Counted from the first letter of the stretch, positions 47,067 through 55,624 are shown. The stretch: DNA of 64,000 nt from Gordonia effusa NBRC 100432 (GCF_000241305.1 NZ_BAEH01000096.1:1-64000), one strand, 5' to 3'. Translations and numbers: made by a program. Notes: a model not told the origin generated them from the sequence alone.

Positions 47067-47756
47067 GTGACCGAACTGTCGTTTCCATTGCCTTCGGCGA
47101 CCGTCGCAATGCTGCTTGCCGATGCGCGGTTGCCGTCGGGAGGGCATGCGCATTCGGCCGGTCTCGAACCTGCGCTGCGAGCCGGGCTGCCGGTTCGTGA
47201 CGTACCCGACTTCCTGCTCGCTCGAGCGCGGTCAACCGGCGTTGTCGAAGCCGGAACTGCCGTCGTCGCAAGGCATTTGGCACTGGTCGAGCCGGTTGGG
47301 CTGGAATCGGTGGTGCATGCCTGGTCGGCGCGGACACCCTCGAATGTGCTGCGTGACGCCGCGCGGCATCTGGGCCGAGGCTATCTGCGGCTCGCCGGCC
47401 ATCTGTGGCCGTCGTCGACGCTGCTGGCCGAACTCGCTTCGTGGCCGAGGCCGGCGCCGAGAGCGATCGTGCTCGGAGTTATCGCGGCCGAGTCGGGGAT
47501 GGATCCACGGGATCTGGTGCGATTGGCCATCTACGACGAAACCGCAAGTGCGGCAGCGGCTTTATTGAAACTTGAACCTCGGGACCCGGCCGAAGTGACC
47601 GGCTGGGTCGTGCATGTCTGTACGGTGCTCGACGACGCCGTGGAGGATATTGCCGCCCTCGTCGATCCGGCCGCGATACCAGCAGCCGGTGCCCCGCAAG
47701 CCGAGGGATGGGCGCAAGCTCATGCCCTCCTGAGTCAAAGGTTATTCCGTGCCTGA
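47067..47756 (+). CDS. ureF: Urease accessory protein UreF
   Basis: This 229-aa protein fits Ure[24 protein letters not shown] near the N-terminus (compare DSxLPxGxFxHSxGLE), then a largely helical body with [39 protein letters not shown]. UreF acts with UreD and UreG in delivering nickel and CO2 to the urease active site. GTG start 8 bp after ureC, with GAGGG upstream. It overlaps ureG by 8 bp. Confidence 0.92.
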   Translation: MTELSFPLPSATVAMLLADARLPSGGHAHSAGLEPALRAGLPVRDVPDFLLARARSTGVVEAGTAVVARHLALVEPVGLESVVHAWSARTPSNVLRDAARHLGRGYLRLAGHLWPSSTLLAELASWPRPAPRAIVLGVIAAESGMDPRDLVRLAIYDETASAAAALLKLEPRDPAEVTGWVVHVCTVLDDAVEDIAALVDPAAIPAAGAPQAEGWAQAHALLSQRLFRA

Positions 47757-48507
47757 AAATCACTCTAACCCAGCCGATTCCGCCGGATCGGCCCCGTTGC
47801 GGGCCTTGCGCCTGGGAGTCGCCGGACCGGTCGGCACCGGCAAATCGTCGCTGATCGCCACCGTCTGCCGGGTGCTCGCCGATGAGTTACGACTGGGTGT
47901 CATCACCAATGATATCTACACCGACGAAGATGCGAAATTCCTGCGGTCGGCCGGCGTACTGAACCCCGAGCGGATTCGCGCGGTCGAGACGGGCGCGTGC
48001 CCGCATACCGCGATTCGCGACGACGTAACCGCGAATCTCCTTGCCGCCGAGGACCTGGAACGTGACTTCGCGCCGCTCGACGTCGTGATTATCGAGTCCG
48101 GCGGCGATAATCTGACGGCAACCTTCTCACCGGCGCTGGTCGACGCACAGATTTTCGTACTCGATGTTGCCGGTGGCGGCGATGTGGCGCGCAAAGGTGG
48201 GCCGGGTATCGCACGAGCAGATCTGTTGGTAGTAAACAAGACTGACCTGGCTCCCTATGTCGGTGTCGACGTCGAACTGATGGTCGCCGACGCGACGTCG
48301 GCGCGCGAGGGCGGCCCGGTGCTGGCGTTGTCGCGTACCGACGAGGCATCGGTGGCGGCGTTGAAGGCGTGGGTTCTCGCGGTGCTCGCGGCATATCAAT
48401 CTGGCGACCATACCGCCATCGACCCGGGACCGATGGCGCCCCATTTTCACGCGGATGAGGATGGCGGCTACATCCACACACACGGCGATCATTCGCATTC
48501 ACACTGA
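47749..48507 (+). CDS. ureG: Urease accessory GTPase UreG
   Basis: This 252-aa SIMIBI GTPase has the P-loop [10 protein letters not shown] near residue 27, [27 protein letters not shown] (the CPH nickel-binding motif), IIESGGDNL and the NKTD guanine motif. The C-terminus is extended and rich in histidine ([20 protein letters not shown]), which may store or bind nickel; many UreG proteins carry such a run at the N-terminus instead. GTP hydrolysis drives nickel insertion into urease. GTG start overlaps ureF by 8 bp and the stop overlaps ureD by one base. Confidence 0.96.
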   Translation: MPENHSNPADSAGSAPLRALRLGVAGPVGTGKSSLIATVCRVLADELRLGVITNDIYTDEDAKFLRSAGVLNPERIRAVETGACPHTAIRDDVTANLLAAEDLERDFAPLDVVIIESGGDNLTATFSPALVDAQIFVLDVAGGGDVARKGGPGIARADLLVVNKTDLAPYVGVDVELMVADATSAREGGPVLALSRTDEASVAALKAWVLAVLAAYQSGDHTAIDPGPMAPHFHADEDGGYIHTHGDHSHSH

Positions 48508-49235
48508 TGCCGTTGACCCGAGTGGCTATTCGAGCCGGTGCGCAAGCCGCATCGGTGGAGATGGCAGCCGGATTACTTGTGCCGCGGTTAATTTCGCGCA
48601 CCGCGGCGGAGGCATCGGTCGCATTGGTCGCCGGCGGTGCCCTGCTTCTCGGTGGTGACCGAGTGGAAATCGAGATCGTCGTCGGGCCGGGGTGTCGGCT
48701 GGACTTGACTGACATCGGCGGCACGGTCGCCTATGACGCGCAAGGAGTTCCGTCGTCGTGGACGGTGCGGATCCGTGTCGGCGTCGGCGGTTTGCTGTGC
48801 TGGCACGGCCTTCCGCTGGTGGTGGCCACGGGCGCGAATGTCATTCGGACGATGCGGATGGATCTAGCCGACGGCGCGCGGGCGCTTCTTCGCGAGACCA
48901 CCGTGCTCGGACGGGATGGAGAGCGCGGCGGCCGGTTGAGTCTGCGGACCGACGTCTTTCGCGATGATGTGCCGGTCATCGTCGAATCCGTTGAGCGCGA
49001 TCCACGGCGCGCAGAGCCGGGAATCCTTGGCTCGCAACGCGTTCTGGACACAGTTTTGGCCGTCGGCTTCCGGCCACCGGTATCGGACGTGGATCTGCTA
49101 TTGGAACAGCCGGGAGCACTCGCGCGATACTTGGGGATGCAGGCGCACCTGAGCGAGTTGGATCACGTGTGGGAATGTTGGCGTGATGCCGCATCCGCTA
49201 GCGAAGAGAGTGTGGAGGAAGTCGATGTTCGCTGA
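48507..49235 (+). CDS. ureD: Urease accessory protein UreD/UreH
   Basis: This 242-aa protein is UreD-like: VVGPGCRLDLTDIGGTVAY, LLCWHGLPLVVATGANVIRTMRMDLADGARALLRETTVLGRDGERGGRLSLRTDV match the beta-helix scaffold of the family. UreD binds the urease apoprotein and recruits UreF and UreG. It overlaps ureG by TGATG and its last 11 bp overlap the nickel transporter gene. The gene order ureABCFGD is the usual one in actinobacteria. Confidence 0.92.
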   Translation: MPLTRVAIRAGAQAASVEMAAGLLVPRLISRTAAEASVALVAGGALLLGGDRVEIEIVVGPGCRLDLTDIGGTVAYDAQGVPSSWTVRIRVGVGGLLCWHGLPLVVATGANVIRTMRMDLADGARALLRETTVLGRDGERGGRLSLRTDVFRDDVPVIVESVERDPRRAEPGILGSQRVLDTVLAVGFRPPVSDVDLLLEQPGALARYLGMQAHLSELDHVWECWRDAASASEESVEEVDVR

Positions 49236-50271
49236 AGTGCGCGCGAAGGCGACTGGCTTGGACCGAGGATCGGTCATTGCCGTCATCACGATCACCCTCT
49301 TACATCTCATCGGTTGGGGCGGGTTACTGCTGCTGGTCGTGCCGTCGGGGGTGAATCTTGGTGATACGGCTGGTGGATTGGCAACGCTGGGTGTCGGTTT
49401 AACCGCGTACGCGCTGGGGATGCGGCATGCGTTCGACGCCGATCACATCGCCGCGATTGATAACACCACCAGACGTTTCGTCGATCGTGGGCGGCCGACA
49501 TCGGCGATTGGATTCTGGTTCTCCCTTGGGCATTCGACGATCGTGTTCGCTCTGTGCGTCGTACTGACTGTCGGAATCAGCGCGGCCGGTTCGGCATTAC
49601 GCGACGACGGTTCGTCGTGGATGGTCGCCACCGGGATGTGGGGTCCGACGGTGTCGGGCGTGTTCCTACTCGTCATCGCGGCGGTCAATGTGCGGTCGCT
49701 GGTCGTGCGCAGGCGGGCTGATTCTGACTCGGCGGCGGCGGCGTCGGGCGGCATGATGTGGCGGTTGCTGGGGTCGTTCGATCGCGTCGTCGACCGTCCG
49801 TGGCGGATGTATGTGGTCGGCCTGCTATTCGGGTTCGGTTTCGACACCGCGACCGAGATCGGCCTGCTGGCACTGGCCGGCGCGGCCAGTCTGAGTCATG
49901 TGCCCTGGTGGGCTGTGTTGACGCTGCCGGTGCTTTTCGCCGCCGGAATGTCGCTGCTCGATACCACTCAGGGCGCGGTCATGCGCCGCGCCTACGCGTG
50001 GTCACCGGATGGTCCGGATGCGTTGCGCCGGCGGTCGCGGGCACAGACCTATTCCATTGCGATGACCGGCCTGTCGGTCGTCGTAGCCGTGGTGATCGGC
50101 GGCGTTGAACTTGCCGAAGTCGCCACGACCGCGTTTGGCTGGGGCGGCCCGGTGGCTTGGCTGGGCGCGCTCGACATCGACGACTTGGGCCTGTGGCTCA
50201 CCGGATTGCTGCTGGCGACCTGGGCCGTTGTGTTCGTGAAGACTCGTCGAGAATCGCCTTCCGCTGTCTGA
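49225..50271 (+). CDS. NiCoT-family nickel/cobalt transporter
   Basis: This 348-aa membrane protein has about eight hydrophobic segments and the NiCoT signature motifs: MRHAFDADHIAAIDN in the second segment (metal site), GFWFSLGHSTIVF, and LLFGFGFDTATEIGLLAL. It imports Ni2+ (some relatives also Co2+). ATG 49225 is used because GGAGG lies 7 bp upstream; the frame is open 42 bp further up. It overlaps ureD by 11 bp, so nickel supply is co-expressed with urease, and the substrate is most likely nickel. Confidence 0.95.
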   Translation: MFAEVRAKATGLDRGSVIAVITITLLHLIGWGGLLLLVVPSGVNLGDTAGGLATLGVGLTAYALGMRHAFDADHIAAIDNTTRRFVDRGRPTSAIGFWFSLGHSTIVFALCVVLTVGISAAGSALRDDGSSWMVATGMWGPTVSGVFLLVIAAVNVRSLVVRRRADSDSAAAASGGMMWRLLGSFDRVVDRPWRMYVVGLLFGFGFDTATEIGLLALAGAASLSHVPWWAVLTLPVLFAAGMSLLDTTQGAVMRRAYAWSPDGPDALRRRSRAQTYSIAMTGLSVVVAVVIGGVELAEVATTAFGWGGPVAWLGALDIDDLGLWLTGLLLATWAVVFVKTRRESPSAV

Positions 50272-50290
50272 TGTTTCCTGCCTGAAACAT
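50271..50290. promoter_or_regulatory. Short inverted repeat before the NCS1 transporter
   Basis: ATGTTTC-CTGCCT-GAAACAT is a perfect 7-bp-arm dyad immediately after the nickel-transporter stop and 80 bp before the NCS1 gene. The right half GAAAC matches half of a GlnR box, the left half does not fully. It could be an operator or a weak terminator; I cannot decide. Confidence 0.35.
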
Positions 50291-50369
50291 TTCGGACGCA
50301 CGGCCACAACATCACATTCATAGGTTCTTCTCGTTGCGGTGTTTCACCGTGCGGAAATTGGAGAACCGG

Positions 50370-52055
50370 ATGACTGAACAGCTTGATGCCGTTACGCCCC
50401 GTGCCGCCGTGAATGTCGGCGAACGGGACGCTCTGAAAGAGACTCTTGAAGATTACACATTGCGGTTCGCGCCGCGCAGTTACCGCAAATGGGGTCCCGC
50501 CGTTGTGGCGACGTCGGCGCTCGGCGGCATCGCCTATCTCGCCGATTTCGCGATCGGTGCGAATATCGGTATCGCGAACGGAACTGGGAACGCCCTATGG
50601 GGGATCCTGTTTTTCGCGGTCGTGGTGGTCATTACCGGTTACCCGCTGTCTTATTATGCCGCGCGCTACAATCTCGACCTGGATCTGATTACTCGCGGTA
50701 GCGGGTTTGGCTATTACGGTTCGGTGCTGACCAACCTTATCTTCGCGTCGTTCACCTTCATCTTCTTCGCTCTTGAGGGAGCGATCATGGCGCAGGGCCT
50801 CGAACTTGGTCTGGGGATTCCGCTGCCAGTCGGCTACTTGGTGTCGTCGGTGCTGGTCATCCCTCTGGTCATCTTCGGCATGAAGGCGCTCGCCAAACTG
50901 CAGGTGTGGACGACGCCGCTGTGGCTGATCATGATGGTCGGCCCATTCCTCTATCTCCTTATCGCACACCCGGATTCGGTCGAGACCTTCCTGTCGTTCA
51001 GTGGTGTCGACGCCGACGGCAACCCGTTGGGCAAAGGCGTGAGCTTCGCTGGTGTGATGCTGGCGGCCGGTGTGTGTCTGTCGCTGATCGCGCAGATCGC
51101 CGAGCAAATCGACTATTTGCGGTTCATGCCGCCGAAGACGCCGGAGAATAAGCGCCGGTGGTGGACCGCGGTCTTGCTCGCTGGTCCCGGGTGGGTGCTA
51201 TTCGGTGCGATTAAACAGGTCGTCGGACTATTTCTCGCGGTCTATTTGATCGCAAATGTCACCGACGGATTCGGTACCGCCAATCAGCCGGTTCATCAAT
51301 TCTTGGCCATCTACGAAGACATAATGCCGCATTGGCTGGCGCTCACCTTGGCGGTGATTCTCGTTGTTATCTCGCAGATCAAGATCAATGTCACCAACGC
51401 CTACTCTGGTTCATTGGCGTGGACCAATTCGTTTACTCGCGTGACGAAGACTTACCCGGGCCGCCTGGTGTTCGTGATCGTCAATGTTGCTATCGCGGTG
51501 ATCCTGATGGAAGCCAATATGTTTAGCTTCCTTAACAGTCTGCTCAATTTCTATGCGAACTGCGGTATCGCGTGGATTGTTGTAGTGGCGACCGACATCG
51601 TCGTCAACAAGTATCTGCTGAAGCTTTCGCCGTTGGCTCCGGAATTCCGTCGAGGCATGCTGTATAACGTCAATCCGGTTGGTTTTGTGTCGGTGATCGT
51701 CGCGGCCGGGGCGTCGATCGGCGTGTTCTTCGGTGTATTCGGGGAGGCGATCAAGCCGTATTCGCCGCTGGTCGCGGCGGCGCTCGGGGTGTTGCTCCCG
51801 CCGATTATCGCGATCGCGACCAAGGGTAAGTACTACCTGCGGCGCGTCGACGACGGCATCGACCTGCCGATGTACGACGAGTACGGCAACCCGAGCGACG
51901 CCAAGCTGATGTGCTGCGTGACCGGCATCGAGTTTGAGCGGCCGGACATGATCGCGTCGGCCGTGCCGGGTCCGAACGGGGAGAAGCAGTACATCTCATC
52001 GCTGGCATTGTCGTGTGACAAGACCGGCGAGCACGTGCTGCCCGCGCAGAAGTAG
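50370..52055 (+). CDS. NCS1-family nucleobase/purine-cytosine permease
   Basis: This 561-aa protein has about 12 transmembrane segments and the NCS1 layout: a polar N-terminus ending ETLEDYTLRFAPRSYRKW, SALGGIAYLADFAIGANIGIANG in TM1, GYYGSVLTNLIFASFTFIFFALEGAIMAQGL in TM3, and NVTNAYSGSLAWTNSFTR in TM8. It imports a nucleobase or related nitrogen compound with a cation. ATG 50370 has GGAG upstream. The soluble C-terminal tail (~60 aa) is unusual, with cysteines in LMCCVTGIEFERPDM and LALSCDKTGEHVLPAQK, possibly a metal-binding or regulatory element. It lies next to urease and near the purine cluster, so a purine or urea-related substrate is likely. Confidence 0.9.
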   Translation: MTEQLDAVTPRAAVNVGERDALKETLEDYTLRFAPRSYRKWGPAVVATSALGGIAYLADFAIGANIGIANGTGNALWGILFFAVVVVITGYPLSYYAARYNLDLDLITRGSGFGYYGSVLTNLIFASFTFIFFALEGAIMAQGLELGLGIPLPVGYLVSSVLVIPLVIFGMKALAKLQVWTTPLWLIMMVGPFLYLLIAHPDSVETFLSFSGVDADGNPLGKGVSFAGVMLAAGVCLSLIAQIAEQIDYLRFMPPKTPENKRRWWTAVLLAGPGWVLFGAIKQVVGLFLAVYLIANVTDGFGTANQPVHQFLAIYEDIMPHWLALTLAVILVVISQIKINVTNAYSGSLAWTNSFTRVTKTYPGRLVFVIVNVAIAVILMEANMFSFLNSLLNFYANCGIAWIVVVATDIVVNKYLLKLSPLAPEFRRGMLYNVNPVGFVSVIVAAGASIGVFFGVFGEAIKPYSPLVAAALGVLLPPIIAIATKGKYYLRRVDDGIDLPMYDEYGNPSDAKLMCCVTGIEFERPDMIASAVPGPNGEKQYISSLALSCDKTGEHVLPAQK

Positions 52056-52062
52056 CGCCGGT

Positions 52063-52137
52063 CCCAAAATTCTGGATATAGCTGCGTAGGGAAGGGCAGT
52101 TTGCCCCTGGCGCCCGGGTTATGTCCAGAATTTTGGA
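52063..52137. repeat. Nested-hairpin repeat, copy 1
   Basis: Outer arms CCAAAATTCTGGA (52064-52076) and TCCAGAATTTTGG (52124-52136) are perfect complements; an inner dyad GGGCAGTTTGCCC lies at 52094-52106. The element begins 7 bp after the NCS1 stop codon, so it may also end that transcript. Two related copies lie at 52193-52266 and 53199-53272 with the same outer and inner arms and a similar right loop (TTGCCCnnGGCGnCCGGG). Confidence 0.85.
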
Positions 52138-52192
52138 AAGGTCGGCCAGGGTCGGTCTGCCCGGCGCAGCCCGAGGCCGGCTCCCGGCACTT

Positions 52193-52266
52193 CCCAAAAT
52201 TCTGGACAATCGTCGGCGACCAAGGGCAAGTTGCCCTCGGACGTCGGGCAATGTCCCGAATTTTGT
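52193..52266. repeat. Nested-hairpin repeat, copy 2
   Basis: The left arm CCCAAAATTCTGGA (52193-52206) is identical to copy 1; the right arm TCCCGAATTTTG (52254-52265) has one change. The inner dyad GGGCAAGTTGCCC is at 52224-52236. It ends 6 bp from the stop codon of the nuclease-like gene on the minus strand. Confidence 0.85.
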
Positions 52267-52271
52267 GATGC

Positions 52272-53093
52272 TCAGACTCGCCGTCGTCGGTGCAAGTCTG
52301 TACTCGTGATCATTCGGATGTCGGCGAGGATTGTCGGCCAGTTGTAGAGGATGTCCTGGTAGTCGACGCGGATGCAGAGCCAACGTCCGATCAGCGCTTT
52401 GCGGTCGCGTCGATAGTCATTGCGCCGTTGGTCTCGAGGGCCGTGGTGGCCCTCCGAATCGCACTCGATAATGAGGCGTCCGACGAGTAGATCCACCTTC
52501 CCGACCGTCGGGATCGACACTTGCGTCTGGACGCGAAAATTCAAGGCACGCAAGCGAAGTCGCGCGATGGACTCGGTCCCGGACTGAGACCGGCCATCGC
52601 ACTTTGCCAGCATTGTCGAAACCCACACGGGAGTGTTCTGCCATGCCGCCTCGAGTCGACTGACGGAGGTCATGCCCAGATTGAGCGCGCTGTCGACGGC
52701 GGCGATCCAATGTTCTTCGGTCATGCAGCGTGCAGCGCAGGCGAATGCGACGGCAAGTGAATCGACGGCGTGTGGTGTGGGCGGAACCCGGCCGAAGGCA
52801 TGACAGCATCGGATGCCGACCTCTTCGGCATATCTGCTCTTTCGGACATGCACGTCGTCGTATCCGGGGGCGACCCAAACTCCGTGATGTTTGAGTGCCG
52901 AGACGCAACTCAGAACGCCTCCGGCGCGGACAGCCGAGACCACGGCGGCATCGGAATTGGGTGTCGCGTACCAACCGTGACGCAGGCGGTCGATCGAGCC
53001 GGACACGGCGGCGTCGAAGATTTCCTCGTAGGTTGCGTGGAATCTTCTCTTGAACTCTTTCGCGCGAAACACGCCGGGGGCCAGCTCGTCCAT
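52272..53093 (-). CDS. DUF559/Vsr-like endonuclease-domain protein with AbiEi-like N-terminus
   Basis: This 273-aa protein has two parts. The N-terminal ~100 residues (GVFRAKEFKRRFHATYEEIFDAAVSGSIDRLRHGWYATP, then VLSCVSALKHHGVW) resemble the winged-helix/AbiEi-type antitoxin domain common in actinobacteria. The C-terminal ~110 residues (KVDLLVGRLIIECDSEGHHG, NDYRRDRKALIGRWLCIRVDYQDI) match DUF559-type proteins of the Vsr/restriction-endonuclease fold, with candidate catalytic Asp, Glu and Asp/Lys. Nuclease activity is inferred. ATG 53093 fits the family start; the frame is open to 53192 (GTG). It sits alone, opposite to its neighbours, bracketed by three copies of a hairpin repeat, which suggests an inserted unit. 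Confidence 0.78.
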   Translation of the reverse strand: MDELAPGVFRAKEFKRRFHATYEEIFDAAVSGSIDRLRHGWYATPNSDAAVVSAVRAGGVLSCVSALKHHGVWVAPGYDDVHVRKSRYAEEVGIRCCHAFGRVPPTPHAVDSLAVAFACAARCMTEEHWIAAVDSALNLGMTSVSRLEAAWQNTPVWVSTMLAKCDGRSQSGTESIARLRLRALNFRVQTQVSIPTVGKVDLLVGRLIIECDSEGHHGPRDQRRNDYRRDRKALIGRWLCIRVDYQDILYNWPTILADIRMITSTDLHRRRRV

Positions 53094-53198
53094 GGATCTT
53101 TGACGCACGTCAGGGCGATTTGGATCCCGCGACTTTCGGAGTTGGGGATAACTGCGATCGCGGAGGCGCGCTTGTGGACGGTGCGCGCGCATTGGCCT

Positions 53199-53272
53199 CG
53201 AAAATTCTGGACACTACGACGTCGTCGGGGGCAGATTGCCCTTGGCGTCCGGGCACTATCCAGAATTTTGGG
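53199..53272. repeat. Nested-hairpin repeat, copy 3
   Basis: The left arm AAAATTCTGGA (53201-53211) pairs with TCCAGAATTTT (53259-53269), and the inner dyad GGGCAGATTGCCC is at 53229-53241. Outer and inner arms, spacing and the right-loop sequence match copies 1 and 2. It lies about 105 bp upstream of the nuclease-like gene start and before the rplN promoter. Confidence 0.85.
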
Positions 53273-53319
53273 AAGGAGGGGAGTCCGGGGGCGGGGAGGC
53301 ATAGGCCGGGGGCGCGGAT

Positions 53320-53349
53320 TTGGTTCCGACCTGCGGTTTCGCCTACACT
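53320..53349 (+). promoter_or_regulatory. Probable promoter of the rplN operon
   Basis: TTGGTT (53320-53325) and TACACT (53344-53349) are separated by 18 bp and fit a housekeeping-type promoter. It lies downstream of repeat copy 3 and about 155 bp before rplN, giving the operon its own promoter separate from the upstream genes. Confidence 0.5.
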
Positions 53350-53504
53350 AGAGCGGTTGCCTGCGACGTAGCTTGCGTCGCGAATCGGCTCGCGAACCCA
53401 CTGGGAAGCAAAACCCCAGGCAGGCGCGTGTTTCGGTGGCAGCAGACCGTGCACGTCGGGTCGGAAATCCGGCGGGCATATACACATCGGTTCAAGGAGA
53501 ATCA

Positions 53505-53873
53505 GTGATTCAGCAGGAATCCCGCCTGCGAGTTGCCGACAACACCGGTGCCAAGGAAATCTTGTGCATCCGCGTGCTCGGAGGCTCCGCACGGCGCTAT
53601 GCAGGCATCGGCGACGTCATCGTCGCCACCATCAAGGACGCCATCCCCGGCGGCAACGTCAAGAAGGGCGAGGTCGTCAAGGCGGTCATCGTGCGCACTT
53701 CTAAAGAGCGTCGTCGTCCCGATGGCTCGTACATCCGCTTCGACGAGAACGCAGCGGTCCTCCTCAAGAACGAGAGCGACCCGCGCGGAACCCGTATCTT
53801 CGGACCCGTCGGTCGTGAGCTTCGCGAGAAGCGCTTCATGAAGATCGTCTCGCTGGCTCCGGAGGTGCTCTGA
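53505..53873 (+). CDS. rplN: 50S ribosomal protein L14
   Basis: This 122-aa protein matches L14 over its full length: [90 protein letters not shown] 53505 is chosen because it gives the exact family length and has AAGGAG 5-6 bp upstream. L14 binds 23S rRNA at the subunit interface. First gene of a short ribosomal operon, with its own promoter; the usual upstream partner rpsQ is not adjacent. Confidence 0.98.
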   Translation: MIQQESRLRVADNTGAKEILCIRVLGGSARRYAGIGDVIVATIKDAIPGGNVKKGEVVKAVIVRTSKERRRPDGSYIRFDENAAVLLKNESDPRGTRIFGPVGRELREKRFMKIVSLAPEVL

Positions 53874-53874
53874 C

Positions 53875-54192
53875 ATGAAGGTGCACAAGGGCGACACGGT
53901 TATCGTCGTCTCGGGCAAGGACAAAGGCGCTAAGGGCAAGGTCATCCAGGCCTTCCCGAAGACCGAGCGTGTCCTCGTCGAGGGCGTCAACCGCATCAAG
54001 AAGCACACCCCGAACTCAGCCAACGAGCGCGGCGCGGCGTCGGGCGGCATTGTCACGCAGGAAGCCTCGATCCACGTGTCCAACGTGATGGTCGTCGACT
54101 CCGATGGCAACCCCACCCGCGTGGGCTACCGGACCGACGAGGAAACCGGCAAGCGCGTGCGCATTTCCCGCAAGAACGGGAAGGACATCTGA
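53875..54192 (+). CDS. rplX: 50S ribosomal protein L24
   Basis: This 105-aa protein is L24: [46 protein letters not shown], with the KOW motif at the N-terminus and the C-terminal [19 protein letters not shown] typical of the family. It is an assembly initiator for the large subunit. It starts one base after the rplN stop. Confidence 0.98.
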   Translation: MKVHKGDTVIVVSGKDKGAKGKVIQAFPKTERVLVEGVNRIKKHTPNSANERGAASGGIVTQEASIHVSNVMVVDSDGNPTRVGYRTDEETGKRVRISRKNGKDI

Positions 54193-54193
54193 C

Positions 54194-54772
54194 ATGAGCA
54201 CCACTGAAAAGGTTCAGCCCCGGCTGAAGCAGCGCTACCGCGCGGAGATCAAAGACTCCCTCAACAAGGAGTTCAACTACGACAACGTCATGCAGATCCC
54301 GGGCGTCGTCAAGGTCGTAGTGAACATGGGTGTCGGCGACGCCGCCCGTGACGCCAAGCTGATCAACGGTGCGGTCGCCGACCTCGCCCTGATCACCGGC
54401 CAGAAGCCCGAGATCCGTCGGGCCCGCAAGTCCATCGCGCAGTTCAAGCTGCGCGAGGGCATGCCGATCGGTGCGCGCGTCACGCTGCGCGGCGACCGCA
54501 TGTGGGAGTTCCTCGACCGTCTCGTGTCGATCGCCCTCCCGCGTATCCGCGACTTCCGCGGCCTGAGCGACCGTCAGTTCGACGGCAACGGTAACTACAC
54601 CTTCGGTCTCAACGAGCAGTCGATGTTCCACGAGATCAACATCGACAACATCGACCGACCGCGCGGTATGGACATCACCGTTGTCACGTCGGCCTCCACC
54701 GACGACGAAGGCCGTGCGCTGCTTCGCGCACTGGGCTTCCCGTTCAAAGACGCGAACGCGAAGGACAACTGA
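54194..54772 (+). CDS. rplE: 50S ribosomal protein L5
   Basis: This 192-aa protein is L5: [102 protein letters not shown], and [21 protein letters not shown]. It binds 5S rRNA in the central protuberance. ATG 54194 lies one base after the rplX stop. Confidence 0.98.
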   Translation: MSTTEKVQPRLKQRYRAEIKDSLNKEFNYDNVMQIPGVVKVVVNMGVGDAARDAKLINGAVADLALITGQKPEIRRARKSIAQFKLREGMPIGARVTLRGDRMWEFLDRLVSIALPRIRDFRGLSDRQFDGNGNYTFGLNEQSMFHEINIDNIDRPRGMDITVVTSASTDDEGRALLRALGFPFKDANAKDN

Positions 54773-54773
54773 T

Positions 54774-54959
54774 ATGGCAAAGAAGGCTCTGGTCAATAAG
54801 GCCAACAAGAAGCCGAAGTTCGCCGTGCGTGCGTACACGCGCTGCAACAAGTGCGGACGTCCGCACTCGGTCTACCGCAAGTTCGGCCTATGCCGTGTGT
54901 GCCTGCGCGAGATGGCACACGCAGGCGAGCTGCCGGGTGTGCAGAAGTCGAGCTGGTGA
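54774..54959 (+). CDS. rpsN: 30S ribosomal protein S14, zinc-binding type
   Basis: This 61-aa protein is the short type-Z S14: [24 protein letters not shown], then [38 protein letters not shown], with four cysteines (two CxxC pairs) that bind zinc. It starts one base after rplE. Unlike the usual spc operon, rpsH and rplF do not follow; a terminator and a purine cluster come next. Confidence 0.98.
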   Translation: MAKKALVNKANKKPKFAVRAYTRCNKCGRPHSVYRKFGLCRVCLREMAHAGELPGVQKSSW

Positions 54960-54985
54960 TCTAACCGGCTGACAAGCTGAGATGA

Positions 54986-55018
54986 AATGCCCCGACCCGT
55001 TATGGGTCGGGGCATTTT
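54986..55018 (+). terminator. Intrinsic terminator of the ribosomal operon
   Basis: A perfect GC-rich stem (AATGCCCCGACCC / GGGTCGGGGCATT, loop GTTAT) followed by TTTT, 27 bp after rpsN. This is the best intrinsic terminator in the window. Confidence 0.93.
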
Positions 55019-55063
55019 GCTGTCCGAAGGGCGATTTCAGTCCGTGCCTGCGACAATTGCCCG

Positions 55064-55624
55064 ATGACTGTCGTCGGCATCCTCCTCGCCGCGGGTGCCG
55101 GCCGCCGATACGGAATGCCGAAAGTGCTTGCGGAACAAGGCCAATGGCTCTCAAATGCGGTAGCCGCCCTCGACGCCGGCGGCTGTGACGATGTGGTCGT
55201 CGCGCTCGGTGCGGCAGTAGTGGATGTTCCCGAGCCGGCTACCGCACACTTCGTCGAGGACTGGTCGGAAGGCATCGGCGCCACGTTGCGCGCTGTGCTC
55301 AGCGCGGTGCGCGGCCCCGACGTCGACGGTGTCCTGGTCCATCTCGTCGACCTGCCCGACGTCGATCATCGCGTCGTGGCACGGGTTCTCGATGTCGCAC
55401 AGGCGGGTCGGGACATCTTGGCGCGGGCGACATTCGACGGCCGCCCGGGACACCCGGTCTATCTGGGGGCGGCGCATTTCGATGCCATGCTAGAGCGGCT
55501 CTCCGGCGATGTCGGCGCTGCCTCCTACTTGGCGGAGCGCGACGATATCGACCACGTGGAATGCGCACACTTCGCGACTGGAGTCGACTGTGACGTGCCT
55601 TCGCCGAGACTGAAACGTGGTTGA
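55064..55624 (+). CDS. MobA/MocA-like nucleotidyltransferase
   Basis: This 186-aa protein has the nucleotidyltransferase start VVGILLAAGAGRRYGMPKV, LVHLVDLPDVD with the metal-binding Asp, and FDGRPGHPVYLG, the GHP motif of MocA/MobA-type molybdenum-cofactor cytidylyl or guanylyl transferases. It probably matures the molybdopterin cofactor for the xanthine dehydrogenase encoded at the right end of this cluster (inference from context). It starts about 45 bp after the ribosomal terminator and opens the purine-catabolic region. Confidence 0.88.
   Translation: MTVVGILLAAGAGRRYGMPKVLAEQGQWLSNAVAALDAGGCDDVVVALGAAVVDVPEPATAHFVEDWSEGIGATLRAVLSAVRGPDVDGVLVHLVDLPDVDHRVVARVLDVAQAGRDILARATFDGRPGHPVYLGAAHFDAMLERLSGDVGAASYLAERDDIDHVECAHFATGVDCDVPSPRLKRG

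Larger units (their letters stand above)
53094..53504. other. Intergenic region and rplN leader
   Basis: This 411-bp stretch between the nuclease-like gene and rplN holds hairpin repeat copy 3, a promoter at 53320-53349, and a ~155-nt leader. The leader contains a small stem GCGACG (53363-53368) with CGTCGC (53376-53381) and the rplN ribosome binding site AAGGAG. No gene is supported here. Confidence 0.6.

Noticed and set aside
52063-53272. The three hairpin repeats as a CRISPR array
   Set aside because: Copies are palindromic, differ in sequence inside, and are separated by 56 and ~930 bp with a gene between; there are no regular spacers or cas genes.
54053-54850. 265-aa open frame on the minus strand across rplX-rplE-rpsN
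   Set aside because: Antisense to three certain ribosomal protein genes; composition is that of a shadow frame.
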